The translations under genes and the position numbers were made by a program. Shown here piece by piece: positions 9,725 to 21,909 of a stretch of DNA of 64,000 nt. Source of the stretch: Adiantum capillus-veneris (lineage: Eukaryota > Streptophyta > Polypodiopsida > Polypodiales > Pteridaceae). The stretch spans positions 1,926,001 through 1,990,000 of the forward strand of contig CM043963.1 of NCBI GenBank assembly GCA_014529385.2. Reading direction: 5' to 3'. The number at the start of each line of letters is the position of its first letter. The first letter of the stretch is position 1. The notes beneath the pieces are model-generated. The model saw only the letters and a program-made list of their open reading frames with translations. It was not told the DNA's origin and did not search any database.

Positions 9725-10495
9725 TTGCCTGATACTAAAACCAAGGGTAGAGACACAAGACTGGAGGAGAGATTAACTGATCGAATCCCCTCAAGGGAAC
9801 CTATCAATGGGTATGAGACAAGAGATATAGTGGTAGGAGAGCCTAGAATGATGAGAATGGTAGCAAAAACTCGAAGGATGAGACCTTCTCAAGTGGCAAA
9901 GTGTGTGCCCAAAAAGTATAGCGGATTGAAGGATTCATATGCACATGGTTCCATGTTTAAGCAAGGCTTAAGAGCGGAACAAGTCGTGGATTTCCATTTA
10001 CAGTATGAAGGATTTAGGTTGACATTGGAAGGAACGGCATTGACTTGGTTCAAGACATTAAACAATAGAGATTTCTTGAATATTGATCAACTCTTGTGAG
10101 AGTTTATCGTAGAATTCTCTAAGAGGCGATCACGCACACCACGGTTTTTGAATCTATGCTTTTAAGCAAAAGGAGAATGAAAAGGTGGAGGAAGCTTTGC
10201 TTTGCTTCAAAAAATACATTGAAAGATGTCCAAGTGAGAGTTATTACAAGACAATTTCTTATCAGTTCTCTTTATAGAGGGCTTGAGAAATGAGACTCTC
10301 AAAGAGGACTTGCACTTGAAAGCATGCACAACATTTGAACAAGTCACTAAGAAAGTGTTGAATCTAGTCAACAATTGAGAGTTGTATGGGGAGGTCACCA
10401 TGTATATAGACACCAACAACAACATTGCCTCTTCTACAACCAGTGAGTCAACTACAAAATGTAGTGCTCCTACTTCAATCACAGAAAACGTGGAT
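9725..10495 (+). pseudogene. Ty3/Gypsy gag remnant
   Basis: From about 9840 the frame shows the retrotransposon gag pattern: YSGLKDSYAHGSMFKQGLRA, then LTLEGTALTWFKTLNNRDFL, then, after a TGA at 10097, EFIVEFSKRR. Following a frameshift come KQKENEKVEEALLCFKKYIE, GLRNETLKEDLHL and TTFEQVTKKVLNLVNN. The W-F-x-x-L and GL-R-x-x-L anchors suit the Retrotrans_gag family. At least two stops and one frameshift make it non-functional. Confidence 0.8.
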
Positions 10496-10839
10496 CATGG
10501 TTGAAGAAATGATCCATAGAATGAATCAAATGTACTGACAAAATCCTAGTCTGAAACCACAACAACTATAAGAGTCAATTCTCCAAGAGTGTTGAAGTGG
10601 TGTGCTATTGAGAAAAAATGCACCAATCATGATACAAATGAGTGCTTTTATAACCAAAATGATGTGAGACAAAGGCCATAATGCAATAATTACCACCATC
10701 TACGAGGCACTAGATTGGATCCAATAATGCAACACAAGGAGGAGACAAATTGTAACCTGTGTTGGGCCAACATCCACCTTTGCCTCATGAAAATCCAACC
10801 ATTATTCATTAAACATAGCCGTCTGAGCCACTCATAAGT

Positions 10840-11045
10840 CAACCAATGATGCCACCACCCATTTACTATGAAGAACCTGCAGAAACCCATGTGAGAGAAC
10901 TAGCTTATGCCACTGAGGATAGCCCATTTTGGGCTATGCTCAACCAATGATGCCACCAACCATTTACTATGAAGAACCTGTAGAAATCCATGTGAGAGAA
11001 CTCAAGGGTGTAGCTTATGCTACTGAGGATAGCTCATTTTGGGCT
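10840..11045 (+). repeat. About 101-bp tandem duplication in the gag C-terminal region
   Basis: Units start CAACCAATGATGCCACCA at 10840 and 10941 and both run to CATTTTGGGCTA. They code for a repeated MMPPTIYYEEPVEIHVREL-like peptide. The second unit carries about 9 extra bases. Confidence 0.9.
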
Positions 11046-11179
11046 AGTGTTGACGAAGCTACTGAACCTTCATATGTGGATCAAACTACTAGAAACCAAT
11101 TCATGATGGATGAAAATATACTTATGTTCATAGCGCACCAGAGGATATACGCCTAGGAGAGGACAAACAATACAAGCAC

Positions 11180-11390
11180 CACCAATTGCCCAGTTGGAAG
11201 GTCCATGCTTTGAATGTGGAGGTGACCATTGGGCACGAAGTTGCCCAAACAATGGCCAATGAATAAAAATCTTTCGGTTATGTGAGGATTGTGGAAGCGA
11301 TCACTTACTTCAACACTATGCTAAGAATCTTAACAACCTGGAAAAAGTGACCATCAATGTCGTTGAAATTTTACTATGCTCAAACTGATC
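11180..11390 (+). pseudogene. Ty3/Gypsy gag zinc-knuckle region
   Basis: The frame gives CFECGGDHWARSC, a C-x2-C-x3-H-x4-C knuckle (one residue shorter than the canonical x4), then, after one stop, a second, damaged knuckle CEDCGSDHLLQHY with the last Cys replaced by Tyr. This is the nucleic-acid-binding end of gag from the same element as 9725-10495. Protease and most of RT, expected downstream, are missing. Confidence 0.75.
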
Positions 11391-11639
11391 TGAGTTAGAG
11401 GCAGATAGTTCCAGTCAAAGTGGTGCCTAGAGCTCAAGCTCAAGAAGCAGCCAAAAATCAGCGAGTGGCAGATGAGTCGAAACTTCAATTGAATTATAAA
11501 ATGGGTTAGTAAGGACTCACCAAAAATCATGGAAAGCTAAACAAGGCAGAATGAAAGCAAAGAGGCTAAGGGAACATACAACCTTAGAAACGAAATTAAA
11601 CCAAACAAAGGAACAACTCAAATGTGAATAGGTGGGAAC
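11391..11639 (+). other. Deletion zone of the Gypsy element
   Basis: Only about 250 bp separate the zinc knuckles from RNase H. About 1.5 kb of protease and RT sequence is expected here, so an internal deletion is inferred. Confidence 0.5.
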
Positions 11640-12070
11640 GTGTTTCAAAAATTTAAGCAAAGACTTATTTCAGCTCCAATTTTGAAAACTCTTGATTGGA
11701 ACAAGATCTTCCACATTCATGTAGATGTGGTGGCCTACACAATTGGATGTATCTTAGCTCAACCTGGACATAACAATATGGAATTTTCAATTTGTTACTC
11801 CAGTAGACAACTAAATAGTGTAGAGAAAAATTACATGACCACAGAAAGAGAAGGCTTGGGAATAATCTATTCAATCAAAAAGTTTAGACATTACCTTCTT
11901 GAAAAAAAAACTTTATTCTTTATGGATCATCAGACATTGCTATACTTAATGAACAAACACAATGCGGACTGTATAGTACGATGATTCATAATATTTTTAG
12001 AGTTTTATTTCACCCTAGTGGTCAAGAAAGGGACTACTCATCAGAGGGTAGACCATTTATCATGACTGAT
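11640..12070 (+). pseudogene. Ty3/Gypsy RNase H remnant
   Basis: The open frame reads FKQRLISAPILKTLDWNKIF, then HIHVDVVAYTIGCILAQPG, SSRQLNSVEKNYMTTEREGL, IIYSIKKFRHYLLEKK and FFMDHQTLLYLMNK, the standard Gypsy RNase H block order. The first catalytic Asp (HVD), the Glu (TERE) and the Asp of MDHQ are present. After a TGA at 11982 the sequence goes on through EFYFTLVVKKGTTHQRVDHL, the usual linker to integrase. Confidence 0.9.
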
Positions 12071-12554
12071 ACATGGGGAAGCACCTTTGGGGATTGATGA
12101 TGACTTGCCAGATTCTTATCTTTTCAACATCTAGATGGTATCGAGGTTGAGCAAGCATGTGATACCATTGCTCACCACTGGTTCTCTACAGATTGAAAGG
12201 CATCCATCAATCATTGAGCAGTCATGCTCTTTAGTGCTAATAGCCAGACAACTATATAAGCAGGGAAATGACGAAATACTCACGCTATGTATAGAGCTAG
12301 CTGAGAAAGAATTGTACTTGAGACAAGCACACATACAAACAACAGGGTTTCACAATGCAAAAATATAGACATATTAGAGACTGATGAGACTTGGGGTGTA
12401 TTGGCCTCATATGTAGAAAAGCGTCAATGAATATGTTAGTTCATGTGACACTAGTGCCATACAAAAGCCAATCAAACATGCTATACTGTTCAAGAGCACA
12501 TGAGAACGCAAGTGCGGGAATTACATTATAGATTACATCAAATAGGGAGTCCTA

Positions 12555-13105
12555 TTGGAAAACTTGAGCAGAGCCAGCCTACACTCAATCCAGAAAGAAG
12601 CAGAATACTATGTCATCATAAAAGATAACCTTTATCAAAGAGGGATAGACAAAAACTTGCAAATTTGTGCCGCAGAGCACGAATGCTTATCGATTCTTGA
12701 GCAAGCACATGCTGGACCGGAAGGAGGATACTTTTTGTTTGACAAGACTGCAAAAGAAATACTCCTTGCAAGAATTTGGTGGCCTATGTTGTACATGTAT
12801 GTAGAGCATTATGTCAAACATGTGATAATTGCCAACAGACAAAAGTTCCAATGCGACAAGATAAAATTCCATTAAGACCAATGATGGGGACAAGAGCTTT
12901 TACCAAATGGAGGATAGAATTTGTTGGACCTATATCACCACCAACATATGAATGAACGCATGCTCAATACATCATAATGGACACAAATTATCTAACCAAA
13001 TTTGTAGAAGCCAAAGAAACACAAAAAAACGATGCCAGAACGACAATGCAGTTCTTGTATGAGAATATTTTCCCAAGATATGGGTTTCCGATTGAGTAGT
13101 GAGTG
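12555..13105 (+). pseudogene. Ty3/Gypsy integrase remnant
   Basis: The H2C2 zinc-binding zone is partly recognisable (ECLSILEQAHAGPEGGYF and RIWWPMLYMYVEHYVKHV); the second Cys pair is damaged (VIIANRQK in place of C-x2-CQ). After a stop and a frameshift the core continues as TKWRIEFVGPISPP, YIIMDTNYLTKFVEAKETQK and FLYENIFPRYGFPIE. The catalytic D of DFxGP is Glu here (EFVGP) and the D of TDY is Asn (TNY), so at least two key acidic residues are changed. The domain stops near 13,105. Confidence 0.85.
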
Positions 13106-14119
13106 ATTGAGCCACCACTTGCAATGGAAAGAAATAAAAAAAGTGTAGACCTACCCCCAGTAGAGCTGCCAAGCACTTCTACTAAGGGCGGTTTACATGA
13201 TTTTGAAGTCATAGAAGACACAATGAATGCAATGGATGAAATCAAAAGGTGGATTTCAGAGGTGCAAGATCCCTCCCATTGTGAATATATGCATTATGAG
13301 CTCAAAGTTCTGGAATCAATGGCCCTTCTGATGATCATGCAAGATGAGGTAGTCAAGACCTACGACTATGAAATGATTTCTCTTCCACTCATGAAGCAAG
13401 AAGCTCTCATGTGAAAAAAAGAAGATACTACCCACTCTCAAGCCAAATCACAATAAGGGGGACTATAAAAATGTACCTGTGATAGTGGACCAGGTACTTC
13501 CAATTCTTGAGAATCAACCCGAGACATTTTACAAAAATTCACCACAACATCTTAGAATCGACCCTACTTTCTGTCCTATCAATAGATGACGATCTTAGGA
13601 TAGCTTCTACGATTGGCACAGCAAAAGGCTGATAGTATTGAATTATCCTGTCTTATCTAAGCCAGCCAACAACTTTCCACTATCAAAAAGATATATGGTG
13701 AATACCTTACAAGGGGTCATCGCAAAGATGAGGGGTGTAACAGATTTGACATATCAGATGCTGGTTAGGATTGCCAAAATGCCAATAGCTTGCATCACAG
13801 TCTTTGAGGACATCAAGGCAGTAGAACACCCATGGCAGGTGTTTCTAGCGGGCACAAGAGTCTTATGATGGAACTTGAAAACATTAATTCCAAGCCAAAA
13901 TGTGATCATGGGGTTGTATGACCGTGTCATGTTTTTGCCCTCCCAGTACCTGTAAACATTCGAGGAGGTGTTCATGATCGAGCTCTTTGAAATCAAATCT
14001 ACCATCTTCAACCCCATGACCAAAGATTTGCCTGCTTGACATGTCACCTACCAAAGCACACTAATGAACAATCCTTTCAAAGGATTATCAATCCAAGCAG
14101 AGATCAACAGTTGAGTAGA
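13106..14119 (+). other. Degenerate open stretches of unknown identity
   Basis: Open stretches at 13,103-13,414 (acidic, VIEDTMNAMDEIKRWISEV) and 13,638-13,868 (MVNTLQGVIAKMRGVTDLTY) may come from a retroelement protein downstream of the Gypsy integrase or from a second element. I recognise no domain. Stops separate the pieces. Confidence 0.3.
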
Positions 14120-14437
14120 GAAGTTCTTTCCCCCTTTTCAACGTGATGAAGAAAAGATGGATTGGGCGGCTTTGGAAGCAGCATTTTGGAGCATGTACAA
14201 AGTTTGGATGGTAATTTCTAAGCATTCAAGTGGAAATTTGAAGCTTTTTGGGACAACTTATCAAGTTAACTGTTGGAGAAAATGTCAATTTTTTAAAGTT
14301 GAGCGAGTCTATGGATTTCCTACATGAGGATGTTTGAGATAAAGTAGAAGTGGATGGACATGTGACATATGCAAAAGTAGTGGTTTCTTCACGAGGTTAG
14401 ACTTATAAGATTTTAAGGAGGCATCAAGCTATAGGGT

Positions 14438-14755
14438 TTGTCAAGTTTGATGGTACCAAGGACAATTGATGCAATGGAAAGAGAGGCAAAGACAATGCAA
14501 GAGATTCTACCTAGGCGAGAGGAGTCAAGGGTTCTTTGGTTGCATGGAAATAGGGTTACTCCTATGCACACAATGTTGGTTAGATATATTCTAGCTATTG
14601 ATCAGGTGCAAGTGGCTCCAAAGGAGGTGGAAGATGCATGGTCAAACTCGGGTATGGTTGGTCAATCTCCATTAGTTTGCTCTAGAAATCAGAAAGTGAG
14701 GTTGAAGTGGTGGAGATAGACAAAATTTTGGAACTTGAGACAGAAGAGGAGGTGT
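14438..14755 (+). pseudogene. Element H conserved protein fragment, left copy
   Basis: An open frame with METMQEILP-like start region (AKTMQEILPRREESRVLWLH), then TPMHTMLVRYILAIDQVQVA and KEVEDAWSNSGMVGQSPL. The same peptide, with few changes, is coded at 40,753-40,478 on the minus strand. Conservation of the reading frame between copies suggests that it once coded for protein. The family is unknown to me. Confidence 0.4.
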
Positions 14756-17499
14756 AAATAGGCTATTGCAATTCTCTAGATGCAGATATAGCTTGGGAAA
14801 TGGGTTCTTTTTGTTTAAGGTATGAAGAGTATGATCTCTAGCATGTTGGGAAACATGTGATGGATGTGTGTGAAGAATAGGGGACATCACAAGTAAGTTG
14901 GATGAAAATCAAGTAGAGGCATCCAAACCTACAGACGAGGATATGCAGGTAAAGATGGTACCTTATGGCTACGGTGAAGTGGACCCATGTTCAAATTTGG
15001 TGGAGAGGGATAGTGATGAAGCTGGCCCACAATAAGTATACATGCTCTTACGAAAAGGGAGATTCTGTCGATGTTATGCTCTAGGGTAATTTGATATTGA
15101 ATGATTTTCTTTATTCCTTATGGATGTGGTAGTAGGGCATGTGCTTGAAGAGCAAGAAGGTGAAGCTGACATGCAAGTAGTGATGGTTGAGCCGTTTGAC
15201 CCATGTTTTGTGAAAGGGCTTGATGATGCTAGGATTGAGGGTGTTACAAGTATGGAGGTAAGCATGAATCTGGTGATGGAAAGGAAGTGAATGATGGAGG
15301 ATTGGCTAGGGCAGAAATTCTATTCCATGGTGCATGAAGGGAAGTACGAGGTTGTGGCCCATTTTAAGCTTTTCAAAAGTGTACGTGCTTCATCATTGAA
15401 AGGTTATTCTTGTGAACGCAGTTTTGTACTGGATTATGAATCGGCTACAAGGTTCTCTTGAAGAGGACTTACTTTACATGGTTGGGAGGGAGGGTTAGGC
15501 ATGTATGTGAAGCAGTATGGTTGGTGATATATTTGAAGTAGGTTGGATGTAGGATGATGCTTAGAAGGATGAAGGTATGCTATGGGAATTTTATATGCAT
15601 GGTTGGCTATGTGCTCATGTGCAACATTATTGGAGGTTGTCATAGATGGAAAATTGTGCTCAATGCTAGGTATTTGATCCAAGTGGTTTGGCTAAGTAGG
15701 GAGTTGGGAAATCCGCTTCAGAAGAGTTAGCAGGAAGCATGAATAAGACTCTATACATATGGTAGTGGTTTTTGTGTTGCTCACAATGTTTTTTTAGCTT
15801 TGCAATTTTGGAGTTCAATAAGCATGCTTTTGGTTGAACATAAATGTTCAACAAGGGGGTTGGGAAAGGTTGATGTAGTTGAAGTTGGTCGACGCTCTTA
15901 AGAGGGAAAAAGATCTCTGTGTGTCTACATGTGCATGCCAAGAGGTAAATCAAGTATGAAGGGAAAGGGTAAACAGGTGGTTGCAGATATGTAGGCTTTA
16001 TGTGGTTATACAAGCAAAGGTTCTCTACTAGGGTTCCTATCAAAGGTGGATTATTATAGGGTTCAAAGTGCTATAGTGGAAGTGCCATGTGGTCCTCAAA
16101 GCGTTCTCCAAGTTGGTCCAGATGGTTCCTCAATCAGAGCTACATGGTGCAAGATATTGCAGTCTAAATGTGGAGGTGGTTTGCATATTCTCACGGGCTG
16201 GACAGGGACAATTGGATGATCCAAGTAGAGGTGAGTAGATATAAATAAAGTGCTTGATTTATGGAGCAAGTAGGCCTTTTCTAATTGACAATTGGAGTTC
16301 AAAATGCCAAGTTAAGGAAAATTGAATTTATGGCCAGTTGTGTGCCAGTTTGGTCGCCTTATTAAGCGTGCCATCAAGAGACGTTTTGAGCTTTTTAGGC
16401 TTTGCAAAGGTGGTATCCATTGTATGAAGACCATTGGAAGTGACAATGCTTCAATCAAAGTTATGAACGTGGAGATATGCTCAATTGAAGTTGGTAGTTA
16501 ACAGAGGTAGAGGGGAATCTAGTATTTTTTTGGCATTTGGGCTCGTTGTTAAAGGGAAATGGAGAGTCAAAGTGAAGAGTAGAGGTGGAGACCCAAATAT
16601 GGGGACCTAATCTTCCAATGGGTTTTTGCAGAGCTTGCATCTGGCAAGTGAGCAGAGAACCAAAGGTGGCTGAAGTTGGTGCCAAAAAATGATTTTTTGG
16701 GAGCTTTGTTAGGGGACACTTTGTAATTCAAGGGGTGCAGCTACATGTTTCTGCCATGTGATGTGAGCTTAATCCCATATGGGGAGAACAGGACAAGTAT
16801 TTAAAGCTATATACACTGGGTTGAAACCCGTCTATAGGCATGAAGAGAAGGGAGAGAGGGATGGCACTCTCCTCATCCCCCTCGCAGACGCATCTGCAGG
16901 TGGAGCTGTTAGTGCTGTTGGGCGTTGTCTTGGCACTTCGTTGGCGGTTCTCAACCATATTGTGGTGCATGTTGGTGGTGACGATGGTGGCCCATAGAGG
17001 TGCTTTCCCTTCCAATGGTGTCGATCACCACTGCTATAAATAGAGAGCCATCCCAAATGGAGTGATGAGAGTTCTCATGCGTGCATGGAAAAGATGGTTT
17101 GAACAAGTGCCTAGAGGAGAGTAAAGTTGCTAAAATTGGGAAATCCACTCCTATAAGAGGCCCCCTTTTGTCATTTTTAGGGGCTTTTTATTTGGAAATC
17201 TATAGGAAGCCAAGAGGATGGGTTTTTGGCAGAGGTGTGTACCTGCAAAGTTAAGGGAGAGGGTTTTTAAAGCCAAGAGGGAGGTTTTTGCCCGTCTTTG
17301 TGAAGGAGATGGCCATAGTGGGGCCTAGAGAATCATGTATGAAGTTGAATATGCTTTTTTTGAATGATATTGAAGCTATCATTGCTAGTTTGTGGTACCG
17401 TCTTCACCCTTCCGCCCTTTCTTTTTTGCTCATCTCTTGAGTGTGTGGTGTCAGTTGAGTGCATGTGGGTGCCTCCCAGACCGTCAATATGTATAATAT

Positions 17500-17727
<228 letters not shown>

Positions 17728-17893
17728 GTTTTTGTGTTGTGAGTGCACTAGACTGGGCCAAATTAGGGTGTGTATTGTGTGATGGTTGTGCAGAGGGTGT
17801 GTGCATTAGTGTGAACATTGCTAATGGAAGTGTGTTCTTCTAAAGGTGTTTTCGAGAGGAATGGGGTGTTGTGAGTACCCATGGCTTTAGAGG

Positions 17894-19290
17894 TTCCTTT
17901 TCCCCCTCTCCAACGTGCATCCATTTACCAAAATGTTAATCGACTCCATAATCTCCTGGCAAATAAAAAGGTTCTCGTAGACCCCATAATCTTCCTAATG
18001 AAGGATTTAAGCAGCAATGGGGTATTGACTTTGATGAGATCTTTTGTCACGATGACTACTCTACAGTGTGTACTTGCATTGGTTGCTAAAGAGGACATGG
18101 CACTTAACCAAATGGATGCCAAGATAGTGTTCTTACATGGTGATCTTCAAGTAGAAGTTCATATGCTGCATCCACAAGATTTTGTTGAGAAGGGCAAAGA
18201 AGACATTGGAAAAGACCCTTTGCAATTTAAAATACTCCTCAAGGGAGAGTTATCATGAATTCTACTTGCTTATGCTCTCTCAAGGCTACACACATAGTGA
18301 TATGGACAATTGCCTCTACACTAAGCGAGCTAAACATGGTTGTTTGTTGATTTTGTTCCTTTATGTGGATGATATGCTAATTGCCAAAAAAGTAGTGATG
18401 AGTTTATAGCCTTGAAGTCACAATTACAAGAGAACTTGGAAATGAAATACTAGGGAGAGGAAAGCCATATCCTTGGCATGTGCATTAGGTGAGATAGATG
18501 CAAGAAGATGTCTTTCTATCTAAGTCCAAGTACATTGATAAAAGTGCTCAAGAGTTTCAATATGGAGAGGGGGAAGGCATCGAGTACTCCATTGCCTCCA
18601 TGTGTGAATCTTTAGGATTGCCCTAAGTTTGAATCAAAAAATGCTAAAATGAAAAAAGTGCCTTACTCATCTGCAACTAGGATTTTGATATATGCTATGA
18701 TTGCTACACACCTTGAATTGCTTTTGGAGTAGGAGTAATTAGCAGATATCTATCAAATCCAAGAAAGAAACATTTGGAGGCAATGAAAGGGGCTATGAGA
18801 TACTTGAATGATACAAAAGACATGTGACTTTGCTTTGGAAGAAAGGAAGCATGCATAATGGGTTACATGGGCGTAGATTATGCAAGAAACTTGGACAAGA
18901 GAAGGTCCACATAATGTTATTTCTCTGAACTCATTGGAGGTGTAATTTCATGGCAATCTCATTTGCAAGATTGCATTACCTTGTCCACTACTGACACCGA
19001 ACATGTTGCAGCTTTGGAAGCTTGTAAAGAAGCTATATGGTTTGGTCGTGTAGTAGGAGAGACTTGGGAGTCAGTGTTGAGATGCTTGCGTTACATTTTG
19101 ATAGCCGATGTCCTATACAATTGTCAAAGAACCCAAGGTTTTATGCAAAGACAAATCTATGGTCTTGAACTATCACTTCATTTATGAGGTAAATAAATTG
19201 TAGTTCCTTGCCAAGGTTCACATCAGTGAGAATCCTACTAATCTTCTAACAAAGGGCTTACCTTCGAAGCAGTTTGCACATTGTTAGGCG
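17894..19290 (+). pseudogene. Ty1/Copia RT-RNase H remnant, left arm of the inverted duplication
   Basis: Recognisable blocks in order: ALVAKEDMALNQMDAKIVFL, then HGDLQVEVHMLHPQDFVEK, then FLYVDDMLIA (RT active site intact), then YAMIATHLE, LQDCITLSTTDTEHVA, ALEACKEAIWFGRVV and ENPTNLLTKGLPSKQF. Many stops and shifts. Upstream integrase is missing: the segment begins at TGCATCCATTTACC, abutting element H. The region is repeated in inverse orientation at 21,909-20,021. Confidence 0.85.
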
Positions 19291-19839
19291 CTCATGTGCA
19301 TTGACAATAAGAGGATATAAGCTTGTTGTTTACATTTGGCAATGACAAACTATGATGTATCCATGCTAGTACAAATTGTGCAAGGCACGTATGGCACGAC
19401 TCAAACTATTGAGACCTTCATTGAGCCAAGGGCTTATCATAGCCAAGGGCTTGTCTATCTGTTTTTATGATATGAATGCATGGAATTCTCAAGATGGTGG
19501 GATTCCTTCCATTGACTTGTTGTTTACACTTTTGCTATACCATCAGCTAGTTTATTAAAAAAGAGTTGAGTCTTGTATGCTTGCTTGTGATTGCTGTATT
19601 TGTCCATAGGGGTGCACATTGGCTCTATGCACAAGGTGCAACCAATGCAAATGATGATTTCTATGGTTGGAAAGTAAGCATGGCCTAGCTATCAAGCAAC
19701 TAATTCATGGGATGACATGAACAGACTGAGAAAGCCTCAAAGCCGGTAATCTCTTGTTTGAACACCCAAGAAAATCTTGTATGACTATCTTCTTTGAGGT
19801 GTTAGGAATGTTTTTCTTCTATTTATGGAGAGATATGAT

Positions 19840-20020
19840 TTTTTCAAGATCAAATTGTGAATAAGATTCCAACTAGAGAAGATCTACTGCCTACTTGAAG
19901 CATTGATTGGGTCTCTAGGAGTGGTTTTTTTAGGGGTATGACCCAACTAATACAAAATCACTCCATATATGTTAATGGTCATTGATTTGCGTCATACATG
20001 CCTTGCACAATTTGTATAGC
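19840..20020. other. Spacer between the arms of the inverted duplication
   Basis: 181 bp that do not pair. It includes CAATTTGTATAGC and CATGCCTTGCACAA, a short echo of CAAATTGTGCAAGGCACGTA in the arm at 19,371. Confidence 0.7.
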
Positions 20021-21909
20021 ATCATATCTCTCCATGAATAGAAGAGAAAAATTTCTAGCACCTCAAAGAAGATAGTCACACAATATTTTCTTGGGTGTTC
20101 AAACAAGAGATTACGTGCTTTGAAGCTTTCTCAGTCTATTCATGTCATCCCATGAATTAGTTGCGTGATAGCTAGGCCATGCTTACTTGCCACCCATAGA
20201 AAGCATCATTTGTATTGGTTGCACCTGTGCATAGAGCCAATGTGCATCCCTATGGACAAATACAACGATCACAAGCAAGCATAACTCTTTCTGAATAGAC
20301 TAGCTGATGGTATAGCAAAAGTGTAAATAAGAAGTCAATGGAAATAATCCCACCAAGTTGAGAATGCCATGCATTCATATCATAAAAACAGAGTGACAAG
20401 CCCTTGGCTTCAATGAAGGTCTCAACAATTTGAGTCATGCCGTACGTTCGTTGCACAATTTGTACTAGCATGGATCCATCACAGTTTTTTGTTTCCAAAC
20501 GTAAATTTCAAGCTGCTTATATCCTCTTATTGTCAATTCCCATGAGTGATTAACAATGTGAAAACTTCTCTGAAGGTAAGCCGTTTGTTAGAAGATTAGT
20601 AGGATTCTCACTGATGTGAACCTTGGCAAGAAAATACAATTTCTTGTTGTCAAGCACCTCACAAATGAAGTGATAGTTCAAGACCATAGCTTTGTCTTTG
20701 GATGAAACCTTGGGTTCTTTTCCAATTGTATAGTAGATTGGCTATAAGAATGTAACGCAATCATCTCAACGCTGATTCCCAAGTCTCTCCTACTAGACGA
20801 CCAAACTATATAGCTTCCTTACAAGCTTCCAAAATTGCAACATATTCAGCATTAGTAGTAGATAAGGTAATGCAATCTTGCAAATGATGTTTCCATGAAA
20901 TTGCACCTGTAATGAGTTCAAAGACATAACGTAAAGTGCACCTTCTCTTGTCCAAATTTCTTGCATAATCTACATCCATGTAAACCATCATGCATGTTTC
21001 CTTTCTTCCAAAGAAAATTCACATGTATTTTGTACCTCGTAAACCCTTTCATTACCTCCAAATGTTTCTTTCTTGAATTTGATAGATATCTGCTAATCAC
21101 TCCCACTCCAAAAGAAATTTCAAGGCATGTAGCAATCATATCATATATCAAAATCCTAGCGGCATATTAGTAAGGAACTTTGACAATTTTAGCCTGTTTT
21201 TGATACAAACTTAGTGCAATCCTAAAGATTCACACATGGAGGCAATGGAGTACAGATTGAAACTCTTGAGCACTTTATCAATGTGCTTGGACTGAGATAG
21301 AAAGACATCTTCTTGCATCGATCTCACCTAATGCACATGTTAATGATATGGATTTCCTTAGCCTTCTATTTCATTTCCAAGTTCTCTTGTAATTTTGACT
21401 TCAAGGCTGTAAGCTCATCACTGCTTTTTTGGCAATTAGAATATCATCCACATAAAGGAACAAAATCAACAAACTACCATGTCTAGCTTGCTTAGTGTAG
21501 AGCAATTGTCCATATTACTCTTTTTGTAGCCTTGAGAGAGCATAAACAAGTAGAATTCATGATAATGCTCCCTTGATGACCGTAAGGGTCTTTTCTAATT
21601 GAGACACCAAGGCTTCTTTTCTCTTCTCAACAAAATCTTGTGGATGCAACATATGAACTTCTTCTTGAAGATCACCATGTAAGAACACTATCTTGGAATC
21701 CATTTGGCCAAGTTCCATGTCCTCTTTTAGCAACCAATGCAAGTACACATTGTAGAGTAGTCATCGTGACAAATGGAGAAAGATCTCATCAAAGTTAATA
21801 CCCCATTCCTGCTTAAATCCTTCATTAGGAAGATTATGGGGTCTAGAAGGGCCTCTTTATTTGCCAGGAGATTATGGAGGTGATTAACTTTTGGTAAATG
21901 GATGCACGT
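20021..21909 (-). pseudogene. Ty1/Copia RT-RNase H remnant, right arm inner part
   Basis: Reverse complement of 17,894-19,839. On the minus strand: LKEDMELGQMDSKIVFLHGD, LQEEVHMLHPQDFVEK, DVDYARNLDKRRCTLRYVF, LQDCITLSTTNAEYVAILEA. The expected Gly of the RRSTSGYVF block is lost. It ends at the left target site of element G (ACGT, 21,906-21,909). Confidence 0.85.
21906..21909. repeat. Probable 4-bp TSD of element G, left copy (ACGT)
   Basis: ACGT here and ATGT at 38,991-38,994 flank the element. The difference is a CpG-to-TpG transition. Joining the outer flanks gives GGATGCACGTTGGAAAGTGG, which matches the reverse complement of the intact left arm at 17,880-17,899. Confidence 0.65.

Noticed and set aside
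16728-17148. Overlapping open frames on both strands near 16,900
   Set aside because: GC-richer stretch with no domain; located in the presumed LTR of element H with a TATA-like box, so more likely regulatory than coding.
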